The notes beneath the pieces are model-generated. The model saw only the letters and a list, made by a program, of their open reading frames with translations, had not been told where the DNA came from and ran no database searches. Positions 54,256-64,000 of a stretch of DNA of 64,000 bases are shown here, one piece after another. The stretch comes from Scytonematopsis contorta HA4267-MV1 (GTDB taxonomy: Bacteria > Cyanobacteriota > Cyanobacteriia > Cyanobacteriales > Nostocaceae). The DNA is taken from the NCBI GenBank assembly GCA_019359035.1, contig JAHHIC010000108.1, positions 1 through 64,000 on the forward strand, read 5' to 3'. Each line of letters starts with the position of its first letter. Position 1 is the stretch's first letter. The position numbers were made by a program, and so were the translations under genes.

Positions 54256-55038
54256 CTACTTATTAACTAACTGCGCTGCAGAGTTAAAAAATTGATTACA
54301 CAAACCCCGTGTAAGTAAAACCGCAGTCAATAAGTCGGCAAAAGCAATCAAAAACATAATAACAATTTGATATGATGCAGCATTACGAGCATCAATACCA
54401 CTGAGTAACTGTCCGGCAAAAAATCCTGGCACTGTCACCATACCAATAATCATCATTTGATTAATAGTAGGAAGCAAAGCAGCACGGATAGAATCCTTAC
54501 GATACTGCGCTACTGCTTGTTGGGGTGTTGCACCTAAACTTAAGTGAGTTTCAATTTCTATTTGACTGGAGTTTATAGTTTTGACTAAACGCTCTCCAGC
54601 AATAGTAGCTGTGTTCATCGCATTGCCCAACACCAAGGAAGCCAAAGGAATTACGTATTGCGCTTCAAACCATTTGCTTGGCTGAATTATCAAAGCATTA
54701 GTATAAATAATTGTCAAAGCAGTGCTTAAAAAAATTGAACCCCAGACAAAAAGCACAATTTGAGGCATTTTTTGATTTATGCGATTTTTTGCAACAATCG
54801 CCGCAATTGTCAGCATTACTGCTAAAATCGCCAAAACTGCCACAGGATTACTGTCAAAAGCAAAGATGAAATCCAGCACATATCCCAACACCGCTAGTTG
54901 TAATATGGTTCTGACTGTCGCAAGGGCTAAGTTTATTTCCAGCCCTAATTTTTCCCAAGCAGATATACCAATAGCCAGAACCATTAAAGCTACTGCAGCA
55001 CCTAAATCAAAAAAATCCAGTTCTATCAACTCTTTCAT
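54256..55038 (-). CDS. FetB-like (UPF0014) ABC permease
   Basis: 260 aa, seven helices. The UPF0014 family core is clear: [23 protein letters not shown], then [49 protein letters not shown]. Enteric FetB with the ATPase FetA exports iron and gives oxidant resistance; related proteins in plants and algae are called STAR2-like. No FetA ATPase gene lies next to it here. Confidence 0.88.
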   Translation of the reverse strand: MKELIELDFFDLGAAVALMVLAIGISAWEKLGLEINLALATVRTILQLAVLGYVLDFIFAFDSNPVAVLAILAVMLTIAAIVAKNRINQKMPQIVLFVWGSIFLSTALTIIYTNALIIQPSKWFEAQYVIPLASLVLGNAMNTATIAGERLVKTINSSQIEIETHLSLGATPQQAVAQYRKDSIRAALLPTINQMMIIGMVTVPGFFAGQLLSGIDARNAASYQIVIMFLIAFADLLTAVLLTRGLCNQFFNSAAQLVNK

Positions 55039-55396
55039 AGTTCGTGATGGGAGTGGGGAGTGGGGAGTGGGGAATTGGGAATTGGGAATTGGGAATTGGG
55101 AATGGGGAATGGGGAATTGGGTATGAGAATTTAATTAGCCAAAATACTATCATCTTTCCCTACTCCCTACTCCCTACTCCCCACTCCCCTTTGTGGGGAA
55201 CCTAAGTTACATATGTTGAATCTTAATTGACATATTTTACACTTTACCCTTTGCAACAGTGACCATTTTGTGGAAGACTCAGTAAAAACGCTGCACTGGC
55301 GTATTCCTTGCGACAGAGTTTAGTGCCTCTTTTGATTAAAAATTCAAGAGGCGAAAATTGACGGTCGCGTCTATCTCTAAATTAAAATGAAATCCC
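55039..55396. other. 358-bp intergenic stretch with heptamers
   Basis: GGGGAGT and GGGAATT heptamers (55045-55125) and CTACTCC units (55160-55190), then the promoter region of the aminotransferase gene. No gene. Confidence 0.5.
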
Positions 55397-56521
55397 ATGA
55401 TACAAAGCATAAATTCTATTCCAGCTTTTGATATTCGGCAGCAATATAGTACTATCGAATCCGAGGTCAGTGCAGCCGTTCTGGAGGTTTTGGCTTCTGG
55501 ACGCTATATCGGTGGTCCTGTTGTTGAAGGTTTTGAGCAACAGTTAGCTGCTTATACTGGAGCATCTCATTGTGTCGCTTGCAACTCAGGTACGGATGCC
55601 CTTTATTTAGCCTTAAGAGCATTTAATATTGGTGCTGGTGATGAGGTTATTACTACGCCTTTTACTTTTATTGCCACATCAGAAGTTGTTAGCTTAGCGG
55701 GTGCTACACCTGTTTTTGTGGATATTGACGCGACCACGTTTAATTTCAATTTAGAACAAGTTGCAGCAGCGATTACACCTAAAACTAAAGCCATTATTCC
55801 TGTTCACTTGTTTGGACAACCTGTGGATATGACGGCATTAATGAGTTTAGCTGAGGAACATAATTTAGTTGTTATCGAAGATTGTGCTCAATCTACAGGT
55901 GCTAGTTGGGATGGGAAAAGGGTTGGAAGTATTGGACATGTCGGTTGTTTTAGCTTTTACCCGACAAAAAATCTTGGTGGTTGTGGGGATGGTGGGGCTA
56001 TAACTACAAATGACTCAGAAATTGCTAAGAGGATGAGGGTTATTAAAGAACATGGGCAAAAAAATCGTTACTACTATGAAGAAATAGGTGTTAACAGTCG
56101 TTTGGATTGTATACAAGCGGCTATTTTGCAAATTAAGCTGCGTTATTTGGATACTTGGAATAATCAACGTGGGCAAATTGCAGCACGTTACCAGCAATTA
56201 TTGAGTCAAGTTCCGGGTATTATTACCCCGCAAGAATTACCTGGTGGGGTTGGTGTGTGGAATCAATACACTATTCGCGTTTTGGACAATAAACGTGATG
56301 AATTACGCACAAAACTGCAAGAACGCGGTGTAAACACGATGGTGTATTATCCTCATCCTCTACATTTACAGCCTGTTTATGAAAATTTAGGTTATAAACC
56401 AGGACAATTATCGGTCGCAGAGCAAGTTTCTCAAGAGGTTACATCTTTACCTATGTTCCCGGAACTGAGCGAAGAACAACAAGACCAAGTTATTTATAGT
56501 TTGAAAGATGTAATTAGTTGA
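55397..56521 (+). CDS. DegT/DnrJ/EryC1 family sugar aminotransferase
   Basis: 374 aa. PLP lysine in FSFYPTKNLGGCGDGGAI (near 195), SGTDALYLALRA (phosphate cup), VIEDCAQSTGA (PLP-ring Asp). This is the VIOA/WecE-like branch that aminates keto-sugars for polysaccharide or LPS building. No other sugar genes lie beside it in the window. Full length. Confidence 0.93.
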   Translation: MIQSINSIPAFDIRQQYSTIESEVSAAVLEVLASGRYIGGPVVEGFEQQLAAYTGASHCVACNSGTDALYLALRAFNIGAGDEVITTPFTFIATSEVVSLAGATPVFVDIDATTFNFNLEQVAAAITPKTKAIIPVHLFGQPVDMTALMSLAEEHNLVVIEDCAQSTGASWDGKRVGSIGHVGCFSFYPTKNLGGCGDGGAITTNDSEIAKRMRVIKEHGQKNRYYYEEIGVNSRLDCIQAAILQIKLRYLDTWNNQRGQIAARYQQLLSQVPGIITPQELPGGVGVWNQYTIRVLDNKRDELRTKLQERGVNTMVYYPHPLHLQPVYENLGYKPGQLSVAEQVSQEVTSLPMFPELSEEQQDQVIYSLKDVIS

Positions 56522-56745
56522 CGGTTGACTGGTGACTGGTGACTGATGATTGGTGACTGTTGACTGATGACTGTTGATTGGTGATTGGTGACTGATGACT
56601 GTTGACTGATGATTGGTGACTGATAAGTGTTAAGCGTATTCTCCCGTCAACCGTCAACCGTCAACCGTCAACCGTCAACAGTCAACCGTCAACAGTCAAC
56701 CGTCAACCGTCAACCGTCAACCGTTACCCGTCAACCGTCAACAAA
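56518..56745. repeat. mixed TGACTGT and CAACCGT heptamer arrays
   Basis: A plus-strand run of TTGACTGG/TGATTGG units then a long CAACCGT run. Both flanking genes end inside it; the last codons of the DUF561 gene (TVDG) are repeat-encoded. Confidence 0.9.
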
Positions 56746-57473
56746 TTTCTTATTCCAAATGCTTCAACCAAACCGCGTACAGCAGCAATCATTGCGACTT
56801 CGCTGTTGAGTTGGTTAATTGCGGAACCAACACCAACACCTGCTGCACCAGAAGCAATCGCTAGAGGTACGGTAACGTTGGAAATTCCGGAAGCACAGAG
56901 TACTGGTACTGATACTGCACGAGAAATTTCATAAGCTGCTGCTAAGGTGGGAGCGGCTTTTTCTATTAATCCTAAAGTTCCAGGATTTTGAGGTTGGCTG
57001 CTGGTTCCACCTTCTGTTTGAATAATGTCAGCACCTGCTTTTACTAGTTCCTCTGCTAGTTGTACCTGTTTGTCGAGGGTAAGTATATGGGGAACGGTAA
57101 CAGATAAGGTGATGTTAGGAAGAAGAGAACGAGTTTCTTTTGTGAGCGCTAAAACTTCCTCTGCTTCAAATACTCTTCCTTGAGCATAAAAAGAGTCAAA
57201 GTTACCAATTTCTATTAAATCAGCACCCGCAGCTACAGCTTCTACAAATTTTTCGGCTGCGACTGCTGATACACAAACTGGCAAATCTATCAAGCTTTTA
57301 ACCAATTTTACTAAATCGGCATCTGCTGCGATATCAACAAAGGTTGCACCACCGAGTTGAGCTGCTTTGACAACTTTGGTGACGCTGGAAGCATCGAAGT
57401 TGTTCAAACCGCTGATAACCTTAAGGACACGCTGTTCGGCAAATGCACGTTGCAAAGTCTGATGCATCGTCAT
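56724..57473 (-). CDS. DUF561 / Ycf23 TIM-barrel protein
   Basis: 249 aa. A TIM-barrel of the DUF561 family, known as Ycf23 in red algal plastids: LKVISGLNNFDASSVTKVVKAAQLGGATFVDIAADADLVK, LIEIGNFDSFYAQG and TEGGTSSQP. The phosphate-binding end ASGISNVTVPLAIASGAAGVGVGSAI is typical of (beta-alpha)8 enzymes. Reaction unknown; conserved across cyanobacteria. Confidence 0.9.
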   Translation of the reverse strand: MTMHQTLQRAFAEQRVLKVISGLNNFDASSVTKVVKAAQLGGATFVDIAADADLVKLVKSLIDLPVCVSAVAAEKFVEAVAAGADLIEIGNFDSFYAQGRVFEAEEVLALTKETRSLLPNITLSVTVPHILTLDKQVQLAEELVKAGADIIQTEGGTSSQPQNPGTLGLIEKAAPTLAAAYEISRAVSVPVLCASGISNVTVPLAIASGAAGVGVGSAINQLNSEVAMIAAVRGLVEAFGIRNLLTVDG

Positions 57474-57630
57474 AGTGATTTTTGCAATGAAGGGGCAAAT
57501 TAGGAATATTTTACCGTTTTTGGGGTAAGATTTTTAGCTCAAATACATTCCACCAAGCAGAGCCGCTTAGGATACTCGTGACATCTTCTATGATAGAAAC
57601 AACAGTCTTTAGAAAAGCGATCGCAATTTT

Positions 57631-58221
57631 ATGAGTTCCCCAGTTCTGGAAAAACCCACTCTCAAAAATTCCTGCGTTTTGTTGTATAACGTCAGTTGGG
57701 AGCAACTGGAACAACTAGATGTAATTCTGGAAGGAACTGGGGCACATCTGACTTATTTGGATGGTATTCTCGAAATTAGTTCCTCATTTACTGATGAACA
57801 TCAAGAGGCGAAAAGTACTGCTAGCAGATTGTTAGAGGCATATTTACGGGAAAAACAAATTCGCTTTTACGCACGAGGAAGCGCTACACTAGGCAAACGC
57901 GGAAACCGTACTCGTCGGGAACCGGATGAATCTTATAACTTTGGGACAAAAAAATCCATTCCTGATTTAATCATCGAAATTACCGTAACCAGTGGTGGAA
58001 TAAACAAGTTGGAAATTTACAAACGCTTGCGGATTCCAGAAGTATGGTTTTGGGAGGACGGGCTAGTTTCAGTTTATTGCTTGCAAGGTGAAGAATATCA
58101 AAAAGTGACCAAAAGTTCTTTAGTACCAGATTTAGATTTAGAATTATTAGCACATTATTCCCGCATGGCTGACCAGTATGATGCAGTAAATGAATTTACC
58201 CAAGTTATTCGGGAAAAATAA
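57631..58221 (+). CDS. Uma2 family (DUF820) putative endonuclease
   Basis: 196 aa. Core residues are present: RREPDESYNFG, SIPDLIIEITVTSGG and PEVWFWEDG, the PD-(D/E)XK-like set. It is the second Uma2 gene of the window, not closely similar to the one at 34175. No toxin or transposase partner is visible. Confidence 0.87.
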   Translation: MSSPVLEKPTLKNSCVLLYNVSWEQLEQLDVILEGTGAHLTYLDGILEISSSFTDEHQEAKSTASRLLEAYLREKQIRFYARGSATLGKRGNRTRREPDESYNFGTKKSIPDLIIEITVTSGGINKLEIYKRLRIPEVWFWEDGLVSVYCLQGEEYQKVTKSSLVPDLDLELLAHYSRMADQYDAVNEFTQVIREK

Positions 58222-58342
58222 GGATAAATACTTAAAAACATGACTAAAATACGTAGCGTATGATTCGTGACTTGTTGCTGTCTCACCTCATAAAATATAT
58301 TCACGTAAAAATATGTAAAATTCAGGACAGCATCTTGCCAGT

Positions 58343-61300
58343 ATGCCCCTTGAAAACCTCCACCCCATTACAGGCACTATAGGCGTTGTCGGCACAGTAG
58401 TCGGTATTCTTGCCGGTACGTTTCAGCTTGTTGACCAAATAGAAAAACGTAGCGCTAGACTATCAAAAAAACAATCCGAAAAACAACAGTCACAAGCGGA
58501 TGAGACCCAAGAAGACTCTTCATCCGAACCTTCCGAAACAGAAACTACAGATGTTGCTTATGCTACTACTGTTCGGCAAGACTGGGGAGAAGCGGTAGAT
58601 GTGTCAGTCTTTTATGGGCGTACAGAAGAACTATTACTTCTGGAGCAGTGGGTTTTGCAAGATGGTTGTCGTCTGATAGCCCTGTTGGGAATGGGGGGAA
58701 TGGGTAAAACTTCCTTATCTATCAAACTGGCACAAGAAATTATCCAAAAAGGCAATTTTGAGTTTGTAATTTGGCGCAGTTTAGGTAATGCTCCACCTTT
58801 ACAAGACATTTTAGCTGATTTAATTAAATTCTTTTCTCAGGAACAAGAAGCAGATTTACCACAAGAAATCAGCGCGAGAATTTCCCTATTCATCGAATAT
58901 CTAAAAACTTCGCGATGTTTATTAATATTAGATAATTTTGAATCAATTCTAACTGAAGGAGACAAAGCAGGAGAGTATCGAGATGGATACGAAGACTATG
59001 GTGAGCTTATCAAAATAATTGGTCGAGTTGCCCATAAAAGTTGTTTAATAATTACCAGTAGAGAAAAGCCAAAAGAATTTGCAGTATTAGAAGGAGAAAC
59101 ACAGCCAATTCGTGCTTTACAACTTAATGGTTTAAAAGCGCAAGACGGAGAAGTAATTTTTCAAGAAAGGGGATTGGCTGGTGATGGGGACGAACGTATT
59201 AGATTAATAGATTTTTACCAAGGTAACCCCCTAGCACTAAAAATAATTTCTACAACAATTAAAGAACTATTTGATGGTAGTATCACTGATTTCTTAGGAC
59301 AAGATTTAATAGTTTTTGGCGGAATTCGTGATTTATTAGAAGGTCAATTTAATCGCTTGTCTGATTTAGAACAGGAGGTTATCTACTGGTTAGCAATAAA
59401 TCGAGAGCCGATGACAATCGCAGAATTACGAGAAGATGTTATATCTCAGACCCAAGCACCAAAGATAATCGAAGTATTAGAATCTTTATTGCGACGCTCT
59501 TTGATTGAAAAAGGCAGAGATAATAACTCAAGTAAAGCTATATTTACATTACAAAATGTCGTCATGGAATATATGACTGACAAATTAATCGAACAAGTTA
59601 GCTCCGAAATTAATCAGGGAGATTTTAATTTATTTAATAGCCATCTCCTCATTAAGGCAACAGCAAACGACTATATTAGATTATCTCAAGCTCGACTGAT
59701 TGTTAGACCAATTTTGAATAGATTTACTACCGAACAAAAACGCAACGGTGAATTTTTGTTACAAAGATTGCGAAGCCAAACAGAAATTTATTCTGGTTAT
59801 GCTGCTGGTAATATTATTAATCTATTAGTCCAATTAAAAATTGATTTAACAAGCTATGATTTTTCCGGTTTGATAATAAAACAAGCATATCTACAAGGTG
59901 TCAATCTACAACAAGTAAATTTTGCGGGAAGTGAAATTGAAAAATCTATTTTCACTCAAACCTTTGGTACTATCCAAACAGTCGCATTTAGTCCAGATGG
60001 TAAGATTTTTGCCGCAGGTGATGCTAATGGTCAAATTCTTTTATGGCAACTCGTAGATGGAAAGCAAATTCTGAGTTGTAAAGCACATCAAAGTTGGATT
60101 TGGTCGATTGCTTTTAGTCCTATCCCTGATGACTCTACAATAGGGGGAACAATAGCTAGCGGAAGTTCTGACCAAACCATAAGTTTGTGCAATATTGTTG
60201 AAAGAAAATGCGAAACAAGTTTAGCAGAACACACTAACGAAGTTCGTTCAGTTGTTTTTAGTCCTGATAGCCAAATTTTAGCTAGTAGTAGTTCTGACCA
60301 AACTATACGTTTATGGGATGTGAGAACGGGTGAATGTCTAAAAATTTTACAAGGACACACCAACGTAGTTCGGCAAATAGCTTTCAGTCCCAACGGAAAA
60401 ATCCTTGCTAGCAGCAGTCACGACCAAACTATACGTTTGTGGGATGTTGAAACAGGTGTTTGCTCAAAAATTTTAGAGGGACATAGTAATCAAGTCCGTT
60501 CAGTCACCTTTTCTAAAGATGGTAACACTATCGCCAGTGGTAGCGACGACCAAACCATACGTCTTTGGAACATAAATACTGGAGAATGCCTAAAAATTAT
60601 TCACGGACATCTTAACCAAGTTCGGTCATTAACTTATAGTCACGATGGAAAAATACTTGCTAGCACAGGTCGAGACCAAACTATTAAATTATGGGATGTT
60701 ACTTCTGGTAAATATCTAAAAATTCTCCGAGGACATACCCAATCGGTTGAATCAATCGCCTTTAGTCCCGACAATTCACACCTTGTCAGCGGTGGTTACG
60801 ACCAAACAGTAAGGTTATGGGATGTTGCTGCTGGTCGCTGCTTAAAAACTTTACAAGGGTATGCTAATTGGGTGTGGTCAGTTGCCTTTAGCCCAGATGG
60901 TAAAATTTTGGCTAGTGGAAGTGATGATTTTGCCGTCAGATTGTGGGATATATCGACAGGAGAATGTCTCCAAACTTTCAGAAAACACACAAGTCGCGTC
61001 TGGTGTGTCACTTATAGCTCCGATGGTAAAATCCTGGCGAGTAGCAGTGACGATAAAACAATTAGATTATGGGATATAGAGACGGGTGAATGCCTAAAAA
61101 TTATTAGAAAAAATACTTATCATATCAAGTCCATTTGCTTCAATAATGATGCTAGTATTCTTGCTAGTACCAGCGCTGATGAAACTATCAGGCTTTGGAA
61201 TACAACTAATGGTGAATGTACTCAAACCTTTGAGGGACATACACGACGAGTACAATCAGTCACCTTTAGTCCAGACGGCAAAATCCTAGCCAGTGGTAGC

Positions 61301-61834
61301 GATGACGGAACAGTCAAGTTATGGGATATTAGTACATGTGAATGTATAATAACCTTGCAGGGACATAATGCTGAGGTTACCTCAGTCAAATTTAGCCCCG
61401 ATGGAAAACTCATAGCCAGTGGGAGTCACGACCAGACAGTGTGTTTATGGAATGTAAGCAAGGGTGAATTGAGTAAAACATTACAAGCTCATACTGATTT
61501 TGTTGAATCAGTTGCTTTTAGCCCAGATGGGAAAATTATCATCAGTTCTAGTTCCGACCAAACAGTACGTTTGTGGAATGTACGCACGGGTCAAGAAATA
61601 AACACTTTAACAACCCATCTCGGTGCTGTGTGGTCGGTAACCATAAGTCCAAATGGTGCGACCATAGCCAGCGGTAGTCAAGATGAAACAATTAAATTGT
61701 GGGATGCTAAAACAGGTGAGTGTTTTAATATTCTAAGAGCACAAAGACCCTACGAAGGTATGAACATTACCGGAATTACGGGTTTAACAGAAGCGCAAAA
61801 AGCCACACTAAAAACCTTAGGAGCCTCGGGTTAA
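58343..61834 (+). CDS. STAND ATPase (NB-ARC) with 14 WD40 repeats
   Basis: 1163 aa. A hydrophobic N-terminal segment ([22 protein letters not shown]) suggests membrane anchoring or an effector helix. NB-ARC follows: P-loop [12 protein letters not shown] (near 113), Walker [17 protein letters not shown] and GNPLALK. A winged-helix stretch and a short pentapeptide-like turn ([24 protein letters not shown]) come before fourteen WD40 repeats, enough for two seven-bladed propellers. STAND proteins sense a ligand through the propellers and oligomerise; some act in phage defence or signalling. No dedicated effector enzyme is fused. Confidence 0.92.
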   Translation: MPLENLHPITGTIGVVGTVVGILAGTFQLVDQIEKRSARLSKKQSEKQQSQADETQEDSSSEPSETETTDVAYATTVRQDWGEAVDVSVFYGRTEELLLLEQWVLQDGCRLIALLGMGGMGKTSLSIKLAQEIIQKGNFEFVIWRSLGNAPPLQDILADLIKFFSQEQEADLPQEISARISLFIEYLKTSRCLLILDNFESILTEGDKAGEYRDGYEDYGELIKIIGRVAHKSCLIITSREKPKEFAVLEGETQPIRALQLNGLKAQDGEVIFQERGLAGDGDERIRLIDFYQGNPLALKIISTTIKELFDGSITDFLGQDLIVFGGIRDLLEGQFNRLSDLEQEVIYWLAINREPMTIAELREDVISQTQAPKIIEVLESLLRRSLIEKGRDNNSSKAIFTLQNVVMEYMTDKLIEQVSSEINQGDFNLFNSHLLIKATANDYIRLSQARLIVRPILNRFTTEQKRNGEFLLQRLRSQTEIYSGYAAGNIINLLVQLKIDLTSYDFSGLIIKQAYLQGVNLQQVNFAGSEIEKSIFTQTFGTIQTVAFSPDGKIFAAGDANGQILLWQLVDGKQILSCKAHQSWIWSIAFSPIPDDSTIGGTIASGSSDQTISLCNIVERKCETSLAEHTNEVRSVVFSPDSQILASSSSDQTIRLWDVRTGECLKILQGHTNVVRQIAFSPNGKILASSSHDQTIRLWDVETGVCSKILEGHSNQVRSVTFSKDGNTIASGSDDQTIRLWNINTGECLKIIHGHLNQVRSLTYSHDGKILASTGRDQTIKLWDVTSGKYLKILRGHTQSVESIAFSPDNSHLVSGGYDQTVRLWDVAAGRCLKTLQGYANWVWSVAFSPDGKILASGSDDFAVRLWDISTGECLQTFRKHTSRVWCVTYSSDGKILASSSDDKTIRLWDIETGECLKIIRKNTYHIKSICFNNDASILASTSADETIRLWNTTNGECTQTFEGHTRRVQSVTFSPDGKILASGSDDGTVKLWDISTCECIITLQGHNAEVTSVKFSPDGKLIASGSHDQTVCLWNVSKGELSKTLQAHTDFVESVAFSPDGKIIISSSSDQTVRLWNVRTGQEINTLTTHLGAVWSVTISPNGATIASGSQDETIKLWDAKTGECFNILRAQRPYEGMNITGITGLTEAQKATLKTLGASG

Positions 61835-61839
61835 TAATG

Positions 61840-61866
61840 TAGAGACGCGATTAATCGCGTCTCTAC
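61840..61866. repeat. dispersed GTAGAGACGCG palindrome
   Basis: A full copy of the palindrome with ATTAAT at its centre, 6 bp after the WD40 gene stop codon. It may act as its terminator. Confidence 0.8.
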
Positions 61867-61960
61867 AGGGGGGGGAAGTGACATTGTTTTTCCTTGCTCC
61901 TTTATCATGAGATATGAGAAAAATATAAAATTGCCTGAAACGGCATAAGCACAGCATAAA

Positions 61961-62827
61961 ATGAGCAGTATTTGGGAACTAGATTTTTATTCCCGTCCTA
62001 TCTTGGACGAAAACAATAAAAAAGTTTGGGAAGTTGTGATTTGCGAGAGTCCGGACGGTATCACTCAAGATGTAAAATCTTTATTTCGTTACACGCAATA
62101 TTGCCCTAGTACTCAAGTAAACTCAGTATGGTTAAGAACAGCACTAGAAGAAGCAATTAAAGAGTCCAAGCAACAACCGACACGCATCCGCTTTTTCCGT
62201 AGGCAAATGAGTAATATGATTATCAAAGCCTGTAAGGATGCTGGTATTCCCGCACTTCCAAGTCGTAAAACTTTGTTATTAAATCAATGGCTCTTAGAAC
62301 GTTTAGAAAAAGTGTATCCAAACGAACCTGGCTATCAAGGTGGAACAAATCCATCTGTACGTTTAGATGCCCCCTTGCCTCAACGTTTGCCAGATGCTTT
62401 AGAAATGGAACAATGGGGTTTTGTTACTTTAAAAGCTAGTGATTTCGCTGATATGCCAGAATGGGAAATAGGTTTTGGTGAATCTTTTCCCTTAGATTTG
62501 GCGAATATTTCCCCTGACACTCCAATTCCTGGGGTCTTGCTTTTTTCACAAAGAGCTTTACCGATTGCAGCTTGGATGTCGGGATTAGAATTAGCTTGGT
62601 TGAAATTTGATAACGGTTCCCAAGGAGCAAGACTAGTATTAGAGACAGGAGCGACAGAAAGCTGGGTTGTAGCAAATACTCGTAACCCCCAACAGCTAGA
62701 GCAAGCAGAAAACTTTGAAAAAGCAAAGAAAAAAGCTAACGGTGTGCATTTTATCGGTGTACAATCTAACCCGGAATCAGAATCCTTTGCGGGTTTTTGG
62801 CTACTGTGCGAAGTCAGCTTGCCATAA
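61961..62827 (+). CDS. Tab2/Atab2-like RNA-binding protein (DUF1092)
   Basis: 288 aa. The family start MSSIWELDFYSRPILDENNKKVWEVVICES is clear, with FFRRQMSNMIIKACKDAGIPALPSRKT and a conserved end (VHFIGVQSNPESESFAGFWLLCE). The Chlamydomonas and Arabidopsis relatives bind psaB mRNA and help translation of photosystem I (and II) core proteins. The cyanobacterial protein probably aids photosystem biogenesis. Single gene. Confidence 0.9.
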   Translation: MSSIWELDFYSRPILDENNKKVWEVVICESPDGITQDVKSLFRYTQYCPSTQVNSVWLRTALEEAIKESKQQPTRIRFFRRQMSNMIIKACKDAGIPALPSRKTLLLNQWLLERLEKVYPNEPGYQGGTNPSVRLDAPLPQRLPDALEMEQWGFVTLKASDFADMPEWEIGFGESFPLDLANISPDTPIPGVLLFSQRALPIAAWMSGLELAWLKFDNGSQGARLVLETGATESWVVANTRNPQQLEQAENFEKAKKKANGVHFIGVQSNPESESFAGFWLLCEVSLP

Positions 62828-63060
62828 GTTAACTGTTGACGGTTGACGGTTGACGGTTGACTGTTGACGGTTGGCGGTTATGTTTTATGAATTACACAGG
62901 TAATAAGGAGGCTGCTTCGTCGTCATCCCTCAATCTTCTTCTATAGAATACGCACGCAATGACAGGAAACCCCAGTCAGCAGTTAGCAGTCAACAGTCAA
63001 CAGTTAACAGTTAACAGTCAACAGCCAACCGTCAACCATCAACAGTCAACCGTCAACATT
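62825..63060. repeat. TTGACGG and TCAACAG heptamer arrays
   Basis: Two arrays (62828-62878 and 62975-63060) flank a 100-bp non-coding stretch. The second ends just before the TldD/PmbA start codon. Confidence 0.85.
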
Positions 63061-63067
63061 ACAACTC

Positions 63068-64000
63068 ATGGGGTTTCATAATTTATCACAAGATACACTT
63101 GCTGAGCAATTACTTTCACTTGCCCTCAGGTCGGGAGCTGAAGTTGCTGAAGTGTATCAGTCTTTTGGGCATTCAAAGCCAGTTTTTTTTGAAGCAAACC
63201 GTCTAAAACAATTAGAAACCAGTCAATCTGAAGGTACTGCACTGCGTTTGTGGCGAAATGGTCGTCCGGGACTGGCTGTGGCTTATGGACCAGTAGAAGC
63301 GCAAACAATGGTGGAACGCGCTCTTGCTTTGAGCGAACTCAATCAACCAGAAACACCAGAGTTAAATAGCAATTTTCAGCCTCAGTACCCTAACTTAGGA
63401 ACAGATGTACCGATAGAGGTTTTAGTTGACTGGGGTAAAGAAACTACTGCTCTAGTTCGTGAGGTCTACCCTGATGTGTTGTGTCACGGTGACTGGGAAT
63501 GTGATGTAGAGAAAACTAGGCTTGTTAATACTGAAGGATTAGATTGTTATTATACTGACACCACCCTTAGTTGTTACTTATCAGCAGAATGGGTGCGAGG
63601 TGATGATTTTTTGTGCGTTTCCGATGGTCAAATCCAACGAAACTTTCTCCATCCAGATAAATTAGCTCAACAAATAGTACAAAGACTTACTTGGGCAAAA
63701 GAAAATGTTACCCCCGTCAGTGGTCGCGTACCTATTTTGTTTACTTCTAAAGCCGCTGACATGCTATGGGGTACAGTACAAGCAGCTTTGAATGGCAAAC
63801 GAGTATTGGAAAGAGCTTCACCTTGGGCAGAACGTCTAGGTAAACCGGTTATGGCGTCTACATTTACAATTTATCAAGACCCACAAGCTGGTCCTTATAG
63901 TTGTCCCTTTGATGATGAGGGAACACCAACTCAGCCATTAGTATTTATTCAAAATGGAATTTTACAACATTTTTATAGCGACCGCACTACAGGAAAGCAA
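63068..64000 (+). CDS. TldD/PmbA family metalloprotease, N-terminal part
   Basis: An open frame of 311 codons starts at the ATG at 63068 and runs past the window end. RSGAEVAEVYQSFGHSKPVFFEANRLKQLETSQSEGTALRLW is the typical opening, followed by VLCHGDWECDVEKTRLVNTEGLDCYYTDTTLSCYLSAEWVRGDDF and RVPILFTSKAADML. TldD and TldE (PmbA) form a zinc protease that trims modified peptides and antitoxins. The metal-site region may be beyond the edge, so TldD and PmbA cannot be told apart with certainty; the opening favours PmbA. Confidence 0.9.
   Translation, partial: MGFHNLSQDTLAEQLLSLALRSGAEVAEVYQSFGHSKPVFFEANRLKQLETSQSEGTALRLWRNGRPGLAVAYGPVEAQTMVERALALSELNQPETPELNSNFQPQYPNLGTDVPIEVLVDWGKETTALVREVYPDVLCHGDWECDVEKTRLVNTEGLDCYYTDTTLSCYLSAEWVRGDDFLCVSDGQIQRNFLHPDKLAQQIVQRLTWAKENVTPVSGRVPILFTSKAADMLWGTVQAALNGKRVLERASPWAERLGKPVMASTFTIYQDPQAGPYSCPFDDEGTPTQPLVFIQNGILQHFYSDRTTGKQ

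Noticed and set aside
60088-61413. Minus-strand and second-frame ORFs within the WD40 gene
   Set aside because: Shadows caused by the periodic repeat coding sequence.
3548-63060. CRISPR-like look of the many short tandem repeats
   Set aside because: Units are contiguous heptamers without unique spacers, and no cas genes are present. They are STRR-type repeats.

Overview
The window comes from the chromosome of a filamentous, Nostocales-type cyanobacterium (Calothrix/Rivularia/Nostoc-like). The evidence is psbV, plastocyanin and cytochrome c6-type genes, Tab2-like and Ycf23/DUF561 proteins, a HstK-type Ser/Thr-His kinase, NB-ARC-WD40 proteins, and abundant short tandem repeats of the cyanobacterial STRR type in nearly every intergenic space. 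It is AT-rich outside the repeats.

Region 1 (about 235-16960) is the remarkable part. It is an island of translation and RNA-repair genes, almost all on the minus strand. A tRNA array (11141-16538) holds 28 tRNA or tRNA-like units. Interleaved with it are an Rnl2-like RNA ligase, a bacterial-type PARG macrodomain protein and a small HNH protein, and it ends in an extra EF-Tu gene. A second block (235-3472) has a small ORF, three tRNA-bearing hairpin RNAs, a Ro60/TROVE-vWA protein and a diverged EF-Ts. I interpret the hairpin RNAs as Ro-associated Y RNAs. A fourth lies inside the tRNA array. All four share a covarying two-part stem with a conserved internal loop (CCYAAY/ACUUG). Their heads are a cloverleaf with a Lys-type anticodon, a circularly permuted tRNA, a cloverleaf with a Leu-type anticodon, and a lone Phe anticodon arm. 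Both blocks start with the same promoter (TTGACA-18 bp-TAGTAT containing GTAGTAT twice, 11 bp apart) and a small ORF, so they look like one regulon. A tRNA-Ser(GCU) is split by a 318-nt structured insert in its variable arm. A HstK-type kinase gene (3601-9048) and a GlsB-like gene sit between the two blocks.

Region 2 (17000-26800) carries a polysaccharide deacetylase lipoprotein, an HNH endonuclease operon, a small transcription unit whose leader hairpin may hide a ribosome binding site, a GAF histidine-kinase-like protein lacking its phospho-acceptor His, a SRPBCC protein, a tRNA-Glu, a CPA-type cation/proton antiporter and a cytochrome b6-like paralogue.

Region 3 (26900-43700) carries a lipase-like hydrolase, a TonB-like protein, a run of electron carriers (c6-like, plastocyanin, PsbV), an AlkB-like dioxygenase, a sugar ABC importer interrupted by a Uma2 gene, an MFS transporter, accD, prepilin peptidase, leuB and a decayed PIN toxin-antitoxin pair.

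Region 4 (44000-64000) carries an ABC exporter with two tandem permease paralogues, a SucC/SucD-like pair with a non-standard active site, a FetB-like permease, a DegT aminotransferase, DUF561, Uma2, a 14-repeat WD40 STAND ATPase, a Tab2-like protein and the start of a TldD/PmbA protease gene. All calls come from reading the sequence. No database search or folding program was run.
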